DNA from: an uncultured Ruminococcus sp.
GTDB lineage: Bacteria; Bacillota; Clostridia; Oscillospirales; Ruminococcaceae
DNA: 9,013 nucleotides
Direction of reading: 5' to 3'
Assembly (NCBI GenBank): GCA_947178195.1
Contig: CAMWXM010000105.1
Span: forward strand, 1 to 9,013
A program made the translations under genes and the position numbers. A model generated the notes under the pieces. That model searched no databases. It was given only the letters and a program-made list of their open reading frames with translations, and was not told the DNA's origin. Below are positions 1 to 8,099 of this stretch, piece after piece. How positions within the stretch are numbered: position 1 is the stretch's first letter; each line of letters begins with the position of its first letter.

Positions 1-56
1 TTTTCTTTCTGGCGTCGGTTATTTTTGTTAATATTGTAAATTAATAAAACGGAAAT

Positions 57-60
57 GGAG
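57..60 (+). promoter_or_regulatory. Ribosome binding site that sets the yfhO start
   Basis: GGAG lies six bases before the ATG at 67, a standard Gram-positive Shine-Dalgarno arrangement. The in-frame ATG at 55 overlaps this site, so using it would place the binding site inside the gene, and it has only a weak GGAAA directly before it. The ATG at 67 is therefore the preferred start. No convincing promoter was recognised in the 54 bases before the gene. Confidence 0.7.
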
Positions 61-66
61 ATTATA

Positions 67-2868
67 ATGACTGGCATAAAAAAACGAAAAAATCCTTTGC
101 TTTATAATTCAAAGGGTGAAACAAGATTATTTTTGTTTTTAAGCTTTATTGTTCCCTTTGCAGTAATATGGACAGTATTTATTTTTTATGAGGTACACCC
201 TTTCGGAGATAACCAGATACTTGTAACAGACCTCTGGCATCAGTACTATCCTTTTTTTAAGGAAGAGCATGATAAGCTTCAGAATATGTCTTCACTTTTA
301 TATTCATGGAATACCGGGCTCGGTACAAATTTTTTGTCGGTAATGTCATATTATGCCGCAAGTCCGCTTAATTTTATTTCAGTACTTTTTCCTATTGAGT
401 ATTCCCGTGATGTAATGACCCTTTTGCTGACAGTTAAAATTGGCTGTGCAGGATTATTCAGCGCAATATTTTTTAAGCATATATTCAAAAGAAATGATAT
501 TACAATTGCCGGATTTGGTATGTTTTACGCCCTGTGTAGCTACATAATGGGTTATTACTGGAATCTTATCTGGATGGATACGGTAGCACTTCTTCCACTT
601 GTAGCTCTTGGCACAATAATGCTTGTACGAGAGGGAAAATATAAGCTTTATATTATTTCCCTTGCACTTTCACTGGTAGCAAATTTTTACATCGGACTTT
701 TTACATGTATTTTCACCGTTTTGATTTTTATTGCAGCGGTGATAATAGACTGGAAGGGCATTAAAACAGCATTTTTAAGATTGGGACAGATTTCCGGGGC
801 AACGATAATCGGTATAGGCATAGGAGCGTTTATGCTTTTGCCTGCATATTTAGGACTTATGCTTACAAACAGCGCCGATAATTCTTTTCCTCAGTTTATT
901 GAATTTTATGAACCATGGCTTAAAATGATATCAAATGTTATCGGTTTTCATGAACCGACGGCAAAAGAGGGACTGCCGAATTTTTACTGCGGAATGTTTG
1001 CATTGATTTTGCTGGGCGTATTTGTAGTGAACAAAAAAATAAAAATACGTGAAAAAATTATAACAGTTCTCTATCTTGCGTTTATTATTGTAAGCTGCAA
1101 TATGAACGTTCTGAATTTTATATGGCACGGTTTCCATTTTACAAATATGATCCCTTACAGATTTTCGTTTTTATTCTCATTCCTGCTTATCGCTGCGGCA
1201 TACAGAGCATTTACAGTTATTACCGAGGAAATAAGTATATTCGATATACTGTCAATGTCGGCAATGACATTTATAATAGCTCTTGTATCATATCGTGACC
1301 AATCGGAAAAAGCGCTTATCCGCAGTGTTATAGCTTGTTTTGCATATATTATTGTAATGTTTATTTATGAAAGAAAGCTTATAAACAAAAAAAATATGGG
1401 AATAGCGATCTCTTTAGTCTGCGCAGTTGAAATGAGCTTCAATGCTTATCAGGGGGTCACTACGGTAACGACTACCACATATAGTATTTATCCGAAAAAT
1501 AAAGATCAGGTAAGCGCACTTTTAAAGCAGGAAGCAGATAATGAAACTGATTTTTTCCGTACTGAATTTACGGAAAATTATTCTATAAACGACCCGGCAC
1601 TTTACGGAGTAAAAGGCGTTTCTCAGTTCTCCTCAACGGCAAATGTAAATATAACAAGATTTTTACAGGGACTTGGCATTCAGGGGTCTGAGGCAGGAAA
1701 CAGATATTATTATACCCAATCAACTCCAATAATGAACAGTTTTCTTAATATCAGATATCTTATATCTCATGACGGGTATACCGGCGACGATACTTTTCTT
1801 AATGAAATCGGCAGGTCGGGAGCTGTAAAAATATTTGAAAATAACGCATATCTTCCGTTAGGCTTTGTGGCTGACAGCAAAATAATGAGCTATACAGGTG
1901 AAGGTGAAGAACAGGCGGATAATCAGAACGAGCTGTTCAGGCTTGCATCGGGTATAGACGGAGATGTTCTTTATCCTGTTAAGGTCAAAAATGTAGGGCA
2001 TGAGGCGCTTAATGTTACAAAATCTTCTGAGGGTCATTATGACTATCAGTATAATAAGCCGACTAATGGCAGCATAGAGTGTTATGTTAAATATAATTAT
2101 CTTATTGAAAAACAAGGACCTGTCTATGCAACGGTAGATTTTGATAATTCTACAGGATTTAAAGTTAAGTATGGTGAAAATTCCGAAGAGATGTTTCCCG
2201 AGCAGAAGTACACGACTATTACGGCTATAGGCGATTATCTTGCCGGAACAGTAATATCAATTTTCGCCGATGTTGACAAGGAAACTTCGGGAACAGGTAA
2301 AATGCTTGTTTATCAGCTTGACCAGCAGCTTTTCAAAGAAGGAATTGAAAGGCTGAGCAAAGGCGGATTAAAAATTTCTTCCTATGATTCTACTGAAATA
2401 AACGGAAGCTTTACTGCAGAAAAAGACGGTGTTTTGTATACGTCAATTCCTTACGACGGCGGCTGGACGGCATATGTTGATGGTAAAGAATCTGAAGTAA
2501 CTCCCCTTAAAGATGCTTTTGTATGTATTCCTGTTACAAAGGGAGAGCATACGTTGACTTTAAAATATAGTCCTCCGGGATTTGTAGTGGGTGCTGTAAT
2601 ATCCTTAGGCTCGCTTGCAGTATTTGCCGCTGTCTGGGTAATTGAAAAGAAATATCGCAACAGGATTTCGGCAAAAAAGTCAGATATTTCAGCTTCTGAA
2701 AATGAAACGGAAAAAGAATCATTAGATAAGACTGAACAAGAAATGAAAAAAAATGCAAATAAAGAATCTGGAAAGAAAGTTTCAGGAAACAAAGATGATG
2801 ATATGACAAGTAATAAGAAAAACAAATCAGGCGACAATGGGTCAAAAGATAAAAATGCGGAATCTTAA
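67..2868 (+). CDS. YfhO-family polytopic membrane protein (GT-C-like)
   Basis: This 933-residue protein matches the YfhO family, large bacterial membrane proteins resembling GT-C glycosyltransferases. Bacillus YfhO is linked to glycosylation of cell-wall polymers, so a role in decorating an envelope polymer from a lipid-linked sugar is an inference. Numbering from the ATG at 67, the first membrane segment (about 21-41) leads into an extracytoplasmic loop with the acidic motif TDLWHQYYPFF (54-64), where GT-C enzymes carry their catalytic Asp. About eleven more hydrophobic segments follow up to residue 460, including the conserved MIPYRFSFLF patch (361-370). A soluble domain (about 465-835) ends in the family signature YDGGWTAYVDGKE (796-808), followed by a last membrane helix (838-859). 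The final 70 or so residues are a Lys/Glu/Asp/Ser/Asn-rich tail, probably disordered and cytoplasmic. The sugar and the acceptor cannot be read from the sequence. The 3' end overlaps truA by 32 bases. Confidence 0.92.
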   Translation: MTGIKKRKNPLLYNSKGETRLFLFLSFIVPFAVIWTVFIFYEVHPFGDNQILVTDLWHQYYPFFKEEHDKLQNMSSLLYSWNTGLGTNFLSVMSYYAASPLNFISVLFPIEYSRDVMTLLLTVKIGCAGLFSAIFFKHIFKRNDITIAGFGMFYALCSYIMGYYWNLIWMDTVALLPLVALGTIMLVREGKYKLYIISLALSLVANFYIGLFTCIFTVLIFIAAVIIDWKGIKTAFLRLGQISGATIIGIGIGAFMLLPAYLGLMLTNSADNSFPQFIEFYEPWLKMISNVIGFHEPTAKEGLPNFYCGMFALILLGVFVVNKKIKIREKIITVLYLAFIIVSCNMNVLNFIWHGFHFTNMIPYRFSFLFSFLLIAAAYRAFTVITEEISIFDILSMSAMTFIIALVSYRDQSEKALIRSVIACFAYIIVMFIYERKLINKKNMGIAISLVCAVEMSFNAYQGVTTVTTTTYSIYPKNKDQVSALLKQEADNETDFFRTEFTENYSINDPALYGVKGVSQFSSTANVNITRFLQGLGIQGSEAGNRYYYTQSTPIMNSFLNIRYLISHDGYTGDDTFLNEIGRSGAVKIFENNAYLPLGFVADSKIMSYTGEGEEQADNQNELFRLASGIDGDVLYPVKVKNVGHEALNVTKSSEGHYDYQYNKPTNGSIECYVKYNYLIEKQGPVYATVDFDNSTGFKVKYGENSEEMFPEQKYTTITAIGDYLAGTVISIFADVDKETSGTGKMLVYQLDQQLFKEGIERLSKGGLKISSYDSTEINGSFTAEKDGVLYTSIPYDGGWTAYVDGKESEVTPLKDAFVCIPVTKGEHTLTLKYSPPGFVVGAVISLGSLAVFAAVWVIEKKYRNRISAKKSDISASENETEKESLDKTEQEMKKNANKESGKKVSGNKDDDMTSNKKNKSGDNGSKDKNAES

Positions 2869-3589
2869 AGTTATGATGGCGTACAGAGGAACTAACTATC
2901 ACGGTTTTCAGCGGCAGAATAACGCTGTGACCGTACAGGAGGTCGTAGAAAAATACGTTTCCTCTGTACTGAATGAAGAGGTAACAATAAACGGCTGTTC
3001 GAGAACAGATACCGGTGTTCATGCAAATAATTTTTGCTTTTCGGTAAAAACTAACAGCCGTATTCCCGTAAAAAATTTTGTAAGAGGCGTAAACGGAAGA
3101 TTGCCTGATGATATTTCTATTCTCAGCTGTGAGGATGCGCCGGAAGATTTTCATGCAAGATTTTCATGTAAGGCTAAGGAATATATTTATCTTATTCATT
3201 GCAGCGAAAGCAAAAATCCGTTTATGACCGATCTTGCTTATCATTACAGACGTCCGTTTAATGAAGAGCTTGTGAAACGTGCAGCACAGAAATTTGTCGG
3301 AACTCATGATTTTAAGGCATTTTGTGCAGATTGCACAGGAAAGCAGACGACAGTACGTACAATTTATAATTTTGAAATAGAAATTAATGGCTTTCAAGTA
3401 AAAATGCTTGTAAAAGGCGATGGTTTTCTGTATAATATGATTAGGATCATGGTCGGGACGCTTTTTATGGTCAATGAGGGAAAAATTCTGCCTGAAGATA
3501 TTGATGAAATAATCAGATCCCGTGACAGGCTGCGAGCGGGAGTAACTGCTCAGGCTCATGGACTTTATTTAAACAGAATTTTTTATTAA
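2837..3589 (+). CDS. truA: tRNA pseudouridine synthase A (tRNA pseudouridine(38-40) synthase)
   Basis: TruA isomerises uridines 38, 39 and 40 in the anticodon arm of many tRNAs to pseudouridine in the cytoplasm. The 250-residue length is normal. Family motifs occur in order: AYRGTNYHGFQRQ (15-27); GCSRTDTGVHA (53-63), whose Asp58 is the catalytic nucleophile; ARFSCKAKEYIYLI (107-120) with the conserved active-site tyrosine region; HDFKAFC (157-163); GDGFLYNMIRIMVGTL (194-209); and the C-terminal HGLYLNRIFY (241-250). Two starts are possible. The ATG at 2837 has a weak AGG five bases upstream. The ATG at 2855 would begin the protein right at its first beta strand (MRNLKV), as in many relatives, but has no clear binding site. 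Either start lies inside the end of the yfhO-family gene (stop at 2866-2868), so translation is probably coupled. No missing residues or frameshift are seen. Confidence 0.97.
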   Translation: MGQKIKMRNLKVMMAYRGTNYHGFQRQNNAVTVQEVVEKYVSSVLNEEVTINGCSRTDTGVHANNFCFSVKTNSRIPVKNFVRGVNGRLPDDISILSCEDAPEDFHARFSCKAKEYIYLIHCSESKNPFMTDLAYHYRRPFNEELVKRAAQKFVGTHDFKAFCADCTGKQTTVRTIYNFEIEINGFQVKMLVKGDGFLYNMIRIMVGTLFMVNEGKILPEDIDEIIRSRDRLRAGVTAQAHGLYLNRIFY

Positions 3590-3591
3590 GT

Positions 3592-3645
3592 TGTTCTCAT
3601 AGGAAAAGTGTGCGGATTTCTGAGCATGATTTTTATCTGAGAACA
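3592..3645. repeat. 8-bp inverted repeat in the truA to DUF5711 gap
   Basis: TGTTCTCA at 3592-3599 is the exact reverse complement of TGAGAACA at 3638-3645, separated by 38 bases. There is no T-run after the second arm, so it is not an intrinsic terminator. The half-sites could bind a dimeric regulator or form a weak hairpin directly upstream of the AGGAG site (3661-3665) of the next gene. It matches no operator I recognise, and an 8-bp match in this much AT-rich sequence may be chance. Confidence 0.3.
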
Positions 3646-3671
3646 GAGCTTGTATTTATCAGGAGAAGAAA

Positions 3672-4856
3672 ATGAGAACTAATATAAAAAATCCTAAGGA
3701 CGTCGATATAGTATCGCTGAGAAGAAAACGAAAACGACGTAGGCAATTGACAAAATTTATTATTTTTGTATTAATTGCAACGCTGGGCATAACAGCATAC
3801 ATAAAGGTTGACGACTGGTTTCCTAAGCTTGAAGGTATAGGCAGCAGATTTCAAAGCGTTAAATCCAATCAGAACGAGCGTTCAGAAGGCAATTTTCCTT
3901 TAAGCATTTCGGGAGGGATAGATTATCAGGTAGAGGAATTAAACGGATATCTTGCGATTTTAAGCGACGCCTATCTTTATATTTACAGCACAGATGGAGA
4001 GCTTTATGACGAGCGTCAGCATGCCTATGCTAATGCAATGCTTCAGTCGGCAAATAAAAAGATTCTCATTTACGAATCGGGCGGAAATAATTTCCGGGTC
4101 GACAGCAGAAGAAAAAACCTGTACAGCAGAAAGCTCGAAAATACGATTATGTTTGCGAGAATAAGTGATACAGGAAATGTTGCGGTAATTTCAACTTCGG
4201 ATACTTATGTATGCAAGCTTACGGTGTTTGACGAAGACGGAGTGGAAATTTATAGCCGTAACTGTGTGGAACGTGTAATTGATATGTGCTTCAGCAGTGA
4301 TGGAAACGGCTGTATTCTTGCGACCACCGATGCTGCAAACGGCGAGCTTGTTTCAAAGCTGGTTTCCGTTTCATTTGATTCAAAGAATGATAAATGGACC
4401 TCAGAGCCTTTTAATACGCTGTGTCTCAAAACATATTATGATAAAAATGGTATATTTGTAATCGGAGAAACCAAATGTGCATATTATAATGACAAGGGCA
4501 AGCAGGAGATGAGCTATGATTATCCAAGTACGCTTGTCGACTGGGATTACAGCAACCTGGGAGCAGCTCTTTTATTTGAAAACGAGGTGAAGCGCCGGAG
4601 CTATTTTACAACTATAAATTCGGAAAAGAAAACTCCCAATGAAAAATCTTTTCCAAGTTCAGGAGTAAAGTGTATACGATTCAAAGATAAAAATGTCTTG
4701 GTTATGAATAAGGAGAATATTAATAAATACGGATTTGACGGGTCGGAGGAGACAACTATTGGTTCTGAAAATTCAAGTGAAAAATTTATAATTATTGACA
4801 ATTATATATTCCTTTTGGGATATGACAGAATAGATAGAATTAAATATCAGGAATGA
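3672..4856 (+). CDS. DUF5711-like membrane-anchored beta-propeller protein
   Basis: This is a 394-residue protein of unknown function that resembles the DUF5711 family of clostridial proteins. A cluster of basic residues (RRKRKRRR, 17-24) comes directly before one hydrophobic helix (about 28-44). That pattern predicts a signal anchor with a short cytoplasmic N terminus and the remaining 350 or so residues outside the cell. The ectodomain is built of repeated short beta strands joined by turns such as YSTDGELYDE and FDEDGVEIYS, with a hydrophobic strand followed by a D-x-D/N-G turn recurring about every 40-45 residues. This looks like a WD/PQQ-style propeller; that fold is an inference. No catalytic motif or cell-wall anchor is visible. 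AGGAG at 3661-3665, six bases before the ATG, supports the start. The CvpA-family gene follows after 31 bases, so the two are probably co-transcribed, and a scaffold or sensor role at the membrane is possible but unproven. Confidence 0.78.
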   Translation: MRTNIKNPKDVDIVSLRRKRKRRRQLTKFIIFVLIATLGITAYIKVDDWFPKLEGIGSRFQSVKSNQNERSEGNFPLSISGGIDYQVEELNGYLAILSDAYLYIYSTDGELYDERQHAYANAMLQSANKKILIYESGGNNFRVDSRRKNLYSRKLENTIMFARISDTGNVAVISTSDTYVCKLTVFDEDGVEIYSRNCVERVIDMCFSSDGNGCILATTDAANGELVSKLVSVSFDSKNDKWTSEPFNTLCLKTYYDKNGIFVIGETKCAYYNDKGKQEMSYDYPSTLVDWDYSNLGAALLFENEVKRRSYFTTINSEKKTPNEKSFPSSGVKCIRFKDKNVLVMNKENINKYGFDGSEETTIGSENSSEKFIIIDNYIFLLGYDRIDRIKYQE

Positions 4857-4887
4857 CAAAGAAAAAAGGAATGGAGTGTAGAGCAGT

Positions 4888-5769
4888 ATGGGAGAAAATT
4901 TCTGGTGGATATTGGATATAATTACTGTTATTGTTTTGGTTTTATGCATTATAAGATGTGCGCACAAAGGATTTTCAAAAATTATTATTACCGCTGTAGG
5001 ATGTGTAATTTCTTTGGTGGCAGCGTGGATAATAAGCGGCAGTTCATCAGAATTTATTTATAACAATTTTTTTAAAAAGAGCAATATAGAAACACTTAAA
5101 GCCTCGATAAAGGACTATCATCCCGAAGAAGCAATAAAAAATATAATTGAAGAAAATGACCTTTCAGGAGTTTTAAGTACAGAAAAAATCGAATCGGTTT
5201 TAAAAAGCGATAATAGTATAAGCATGCTTTATGAATATGCAAACAGCGAATCGGCAAATATACTTGATACGCCGGAGAATTTTAAAAATAACCTGATAAA
5301 TGAATTTGCCAAGGCTTTTGCAGCACAGGCAGGTGTGAATCTTCCTCCCTATGTTGCGCAGGAGATAATAGACCATATTGGGAATAATGAGAAGCTTTTT
5401 AAATCTACTATTAAAACGCTTATGACTCAGCCGGATAAAGTCCCTGAATACATAGAAGAAAATTATATCAGAGCTCCGGCAAAAAGAATAATAAGCTCGG
5501 CAGTATTTTTGATCGTATTTTTTGTTCTTATAACTATAATTTTACTTGTTACAAGCAGGTCTCAGGGCTTTGGCTTATTAAACGGATATGACCGTCTTGA
5601 TAAATTTGCCGGAGGTTTAATGGGACTTATCGAGGGAATAACTATTATTATGATTATCGGAGTCGGAATGAAAATTCTGATAAATATTTCTGAAAATGAA
5701 AATTCATTTTTCAGTATGAATACAATTGAAAATACAAAAGTTTTCAGACTTTTTTATAAATTTCTCTGA
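4888..5769 (+). CDS. CvpA-family membrane protein
   Basis: This 293-residue integral membrane protein has the CvpA (colicin V production family) layout. Two N-terminal hydrophobic helices (about 8-23 and 30-50) are separated by a short basic turn, CAHKGFSK. A hydrophilic segment (about 51-195) follows, then two more helices (about 203-222 and 243-265). The stretch LNGYDRLDKFAGGLMGLIEG (231-250), with its Asp and the glycines leading into the last helix, is the typical CvpA signature. The roughly 145-residue insert between the helix pairs is long compared with the E. coli protein of about 160 residues and resembles the larger Firmicute members. The biochemical function of the family is poorly defined; links to envelope stress and purine-related phenotypes are known from other species. 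A GGAG lies eleven bases before the ATG, a rather long spacing. The clp gene begins 26 bases after the stop, suggesting one operon. Confidence 0.85.
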   Translation: MGENFWWILDIITVIVLVLCIIRCAHKGFSKIIITAVGCVISLVAAWIISGSSSEFIYNNFFKKSNIETLKASIKDYHPEEAIKNIIEENDLSGVLSTEKIESVLKSDNSISMLYEYANSESANILDTPENFKNNLINEFAKAFAAQAGVNLPPYVAQEIIDHIGNNEKLFKSTIKTLMTQPDKVPEYIEENYIRAPAKRIISSAVFLIVFFVLITIILLVTSRSQGFGLLNGYDRLDKFAGGLMGLIEGITIIMIIGVGMKILINISENENSFFSMNTIENTKVFRLFYKFL

Positions 5770-5795
5770 ATGAAAAATAGAAAGGTGTAATATAA

Positions 5796-8099
5796 ATGAT
5801 TTTATGTAGCAGATGTAAAAAAAGACCGGCAGTTGTGTTTATTACGTCAATGCACGGAAATGAAAAGAAAAATGAAGGACTTTGCATGGTATGTGCTAAA
5901 GAAGCCAATATTCCGCAGATATCTGAATATATGAAGCAGATGGGCATTACTGAAGAAGATCTGGAACAGATGTCCGATCAGATGATGGAGATACTTGACG
6001 GAGACGGTTTTGAAATGGGTGGAGCTGATACTCTGCCGCCATATCTGGAAAATATGCTTGAAAATACAGGACTTTCAAAATTAAAAGATATGTTAAGTCC
6101 TAAAAATGAAAAAGCGGAGCAATCGGCTGATGAAAGAAAGTCTCCGCAGAGTAGTGCAAAAGCTGATAAAAAGAAAAGAAAAAAAGAAAAAGAGCTTAAA
6201 TTCCTTGATAATTACTGTACAAATTTAAACAGAAGAGCTGAAAACGGCGAACTGGATAATATTATCGGTCGTGATAAGGAAATATCAAGGGTCGTGCAAA
6301 TACTTTCAAGGCGTCAGAAAAATAATCCTTGTCTTATAGGCGAGCCGGGTGTTGGTAAAACAGCTATTGCCGAAGGAATCGCTCAGCGCATCGTTGCAGG
6401 AGATGTTCCATTTAATCTGAAAGATAAGAAGGTATATCTTCTTGATCTGACTGCTCTTGTTGCAGGTACGCAGTTCAGAGGGCAGTTTGAAAGCAGAGTC
6501 AAGGGACTTGTAAACGAAGTGAAATCCGAAGGAAATATAATACTGTTTATCGATGAGGTACATAATCTTATCGGAACAGGGGATTCAGAAGGCTCTATGA
6601 ACGCCGCTAATATATTAAAACCCGCTCTTTCAAGAGGAGAAGTACAGGTTATCGGCGCAACTACCTTTGGCGAATACAGAAAATACATTGAAAAAGACAG
6701 TGCATTGGAAAGACGTTTTCAGCCTGTTACTGTAAATGAACCGACTATTGAGGATACCATTGAGGTACTCAGAGGTATAAAAAAATATTACGAAGCTTAT
6801 CACAGAGTAAAGATCAGCGATGAGTTAATCAGAATGTGCGCAGTACTTTCAGAAAGATATATTCAGGACAGATTTTTACCTGATAAAGCGATAGACCTTC
6901 TTGATGAAAGCTGTGCCTGCACCTGCATAAGAACTCCTGAGCTTGCAAAGTATGACGAAGCGTCAAAAAGATTAAAAACGCTTCAGAAAATGGAAAAATC
7001 TCTTGAGGAAGAAGACAATCCTAATTATGAAGCTTTAGCGGAAGTAAAAGGAGATGCGGCAAGAATAAAATCAGAATTGGAGGAGCTTGAAAAGATTACT
7101 TCGAATATTCAAGTTCAGGAATCCGATATGGCTAAAGTTATTGAGTTATGGACAGGTATTCCGTCAAATAAGATAGAGGAATCTGAATTTTCAAAAATGG
7201 CTAAGCTGTTGGATAATTTAAAAAAGCATGTTGTAGGACAGGACGAGGCTATAAAGCTTTTATCCGAGGGCATCAAGCGTACAAGAGTTCAGCTTAACAA
7301 ACGTAGGAGACCGGCGTCATTTATATTTGTCGGTCCGACCGGAGTTGGTAAAACAGAGCTTGTAAAGGTTCTATCAAATGAGCTTTTTGATTCCACAGAG
7401 CCGCTTATTCGACTCGATATGACCGAATATATGGAAAAGCATTCTGTTGCGAGAATGATTGGTTCTCCTCCTGGATACGTAGGATATGACGAAGCGGGAC
7501 AGCTTACCGAAAAGGTAAGACGCCAGCCTTATTCAGTGGTATTATTTGATGAGATTGAAAAGGCTCACCCTGATGTTATGAACATTCTTATGCAGATTTT
7601 AGATGAAGGAAAAATAAACGATGCTCAGGGAAGAACAGTAAATTTTGAAAATACTATTATTTGTATGACTTCAAATGCAGGGTCAACGGACAAATCTACC
7701 GGGCTTGGATTCAATAAAACTGCGGAAGAAATTTCAAAAGATAAAGCGATGAAAGCGCTAAGAGAATTTTTGCGTCCTGAATTTATCAGTCGTATAGATG
7801 AGATAGTGGTATTCAGACCTCTTGAAAAATCTGATTTTGAAAAAATTGCTGGACTCATGCTGGAAGAAATGAAAGAACCGCTTAGCGAAAAGAATATTAT
7901 ATTTAAGTATGACGATAAGTCACTTGAAGCGATAGCAGAAAAATCCTTTGGTAAACCATATGGCGCACGAGATATAAGACGTGTTATCAGACAGGATATT
8001 GAAAATAAAATTGCAGATATTATTATAGAGAATACAGGAACAATTGCAGGAATAGGCGTTACTGCTGATAATGGAGAAATATTAGTAAAAAGTATGTGA
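5796..8099 (+). CDS. clpE: ClpE-type AAA+ unfoldase with N-terminal zinc finger
   Basis: This 767-residue Hsp100/Clp ATPase unfolds proteins and probably feeds them to the ClpP peptidase in the cytoplasm. In place of the usual Clp N-domain it starts with a Cys4 zinc finger, C4-x2-C7-x22-C30-x2-C33, the ClpE spacing (McsA carries a similar finger). A charged low-complexity linker (about 100-135) follows. The first AAA+ module has Walker A GEPGVGKT (182-189), Walker B LFIDE (250-254), pore loop GTQFRGQF (224-231) and arginine-finger region ERRF (305-308). A short coiled-coil M-domain spans about 385-435. The second module has GPTGVGKT (513-520), VVLFDE (581-586), pore loop GYVGYDE (560-566), sensor 1 TSNAG (625-629) and sensor 2 GARDIRR (723-729). 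LGF (637-639) sits where ClpP-docking loops occur. The extra length over Bacillus ClpE (about 700) lies in the linker. AAAGGTG lies eight bases before the ATG. No CtsR operator is visible upstream. ClpC-like is the alternative name. Confidence 0.93.
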   Translation: MILCSRCKKRPAVVFITSMHGNEKKNEGLCMVCAKEANIPQISEYMKQMGITEEDLEQMSDQMMEILDGDGFEMGGADTLPPYLENMLENTGLSKLKDMLSPKNEKAEQSADERKSPQSSAKADKKKRKKEKELKFLDNYCTNLNRRAENGELDNIIGRDKEISRVVQILSRRQKNNPCLIGEPGVGKTAIAEGIAQRIVAGDVPFNLKDKKVYLLDLTALVAGTQFRGQFESRVKGLVNEVKSEGNIILFIDEVHNLIGTGDSEGSMNAANILKPALSRGEVQVIGATTFGEYRKYIEKDSALERRFQPVTVNEPTIEDTIEVLRGIKKYYEAYHRVKISDELIRMCAVLSERYIQDRFLPDKAIDLLDESCACTCIRTPELAKYDEASKRLKTLQKMEKSLEEEDNPNYEALAEVKGDAARIKSELEELEKITSNIQVQESDMAKVIELWTGIPSNKIEESEFSKMAKLLDNLKKHVVGQDEAIKLLSEGIKRTRVQLNKRRRPASFIFVGPTGVGKTELVKVLSNELFDSTEPLIRLDMTEYMEKHSVARMIGSPPGYVGYDEAGQLTEKVRRQPYSVVLFDEIEKAHPDVMNILMQILDEGKINDAQGRTVNFENTIICMTSNAGSTDKSTGLGFNKTAEEISKDKAMKALREFLRPEFISRIDEIVVFRPLEKSDFEKIAGLMLEEMKEPLSEKNIIFKYDDKSLEAIAEKSFGKPYGARDIRRVIRQDIENKIADIIIENTGTIAGIGVTADNGEILVKSM

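Noticed and set aside
2..44. Possible 3' end of an upstream gene before the yfhO-family gene
   Set aside because: All three + strand frames stay open from the window edge until stops at 29-44, so no frame can be preferred. The frame ending at 42-44 is hydrophobic but only 13 codons long.
2534..3154. Long antisense reading frame across the yfhO-truA junction
   Set aside because: It lies opposite two well-supported genes, has no ribosome binding site or recognisable domain, and is typical of AT-rich antisense frames.
3592..3645. SOS (LexA) box in the truA downstream gap
   Set aside because: The GAAC/GTTC half-sites are 40 or more bases apart and in the wrong arrangement for the Gram-positive LexA site GAAC-N4-GTTC.
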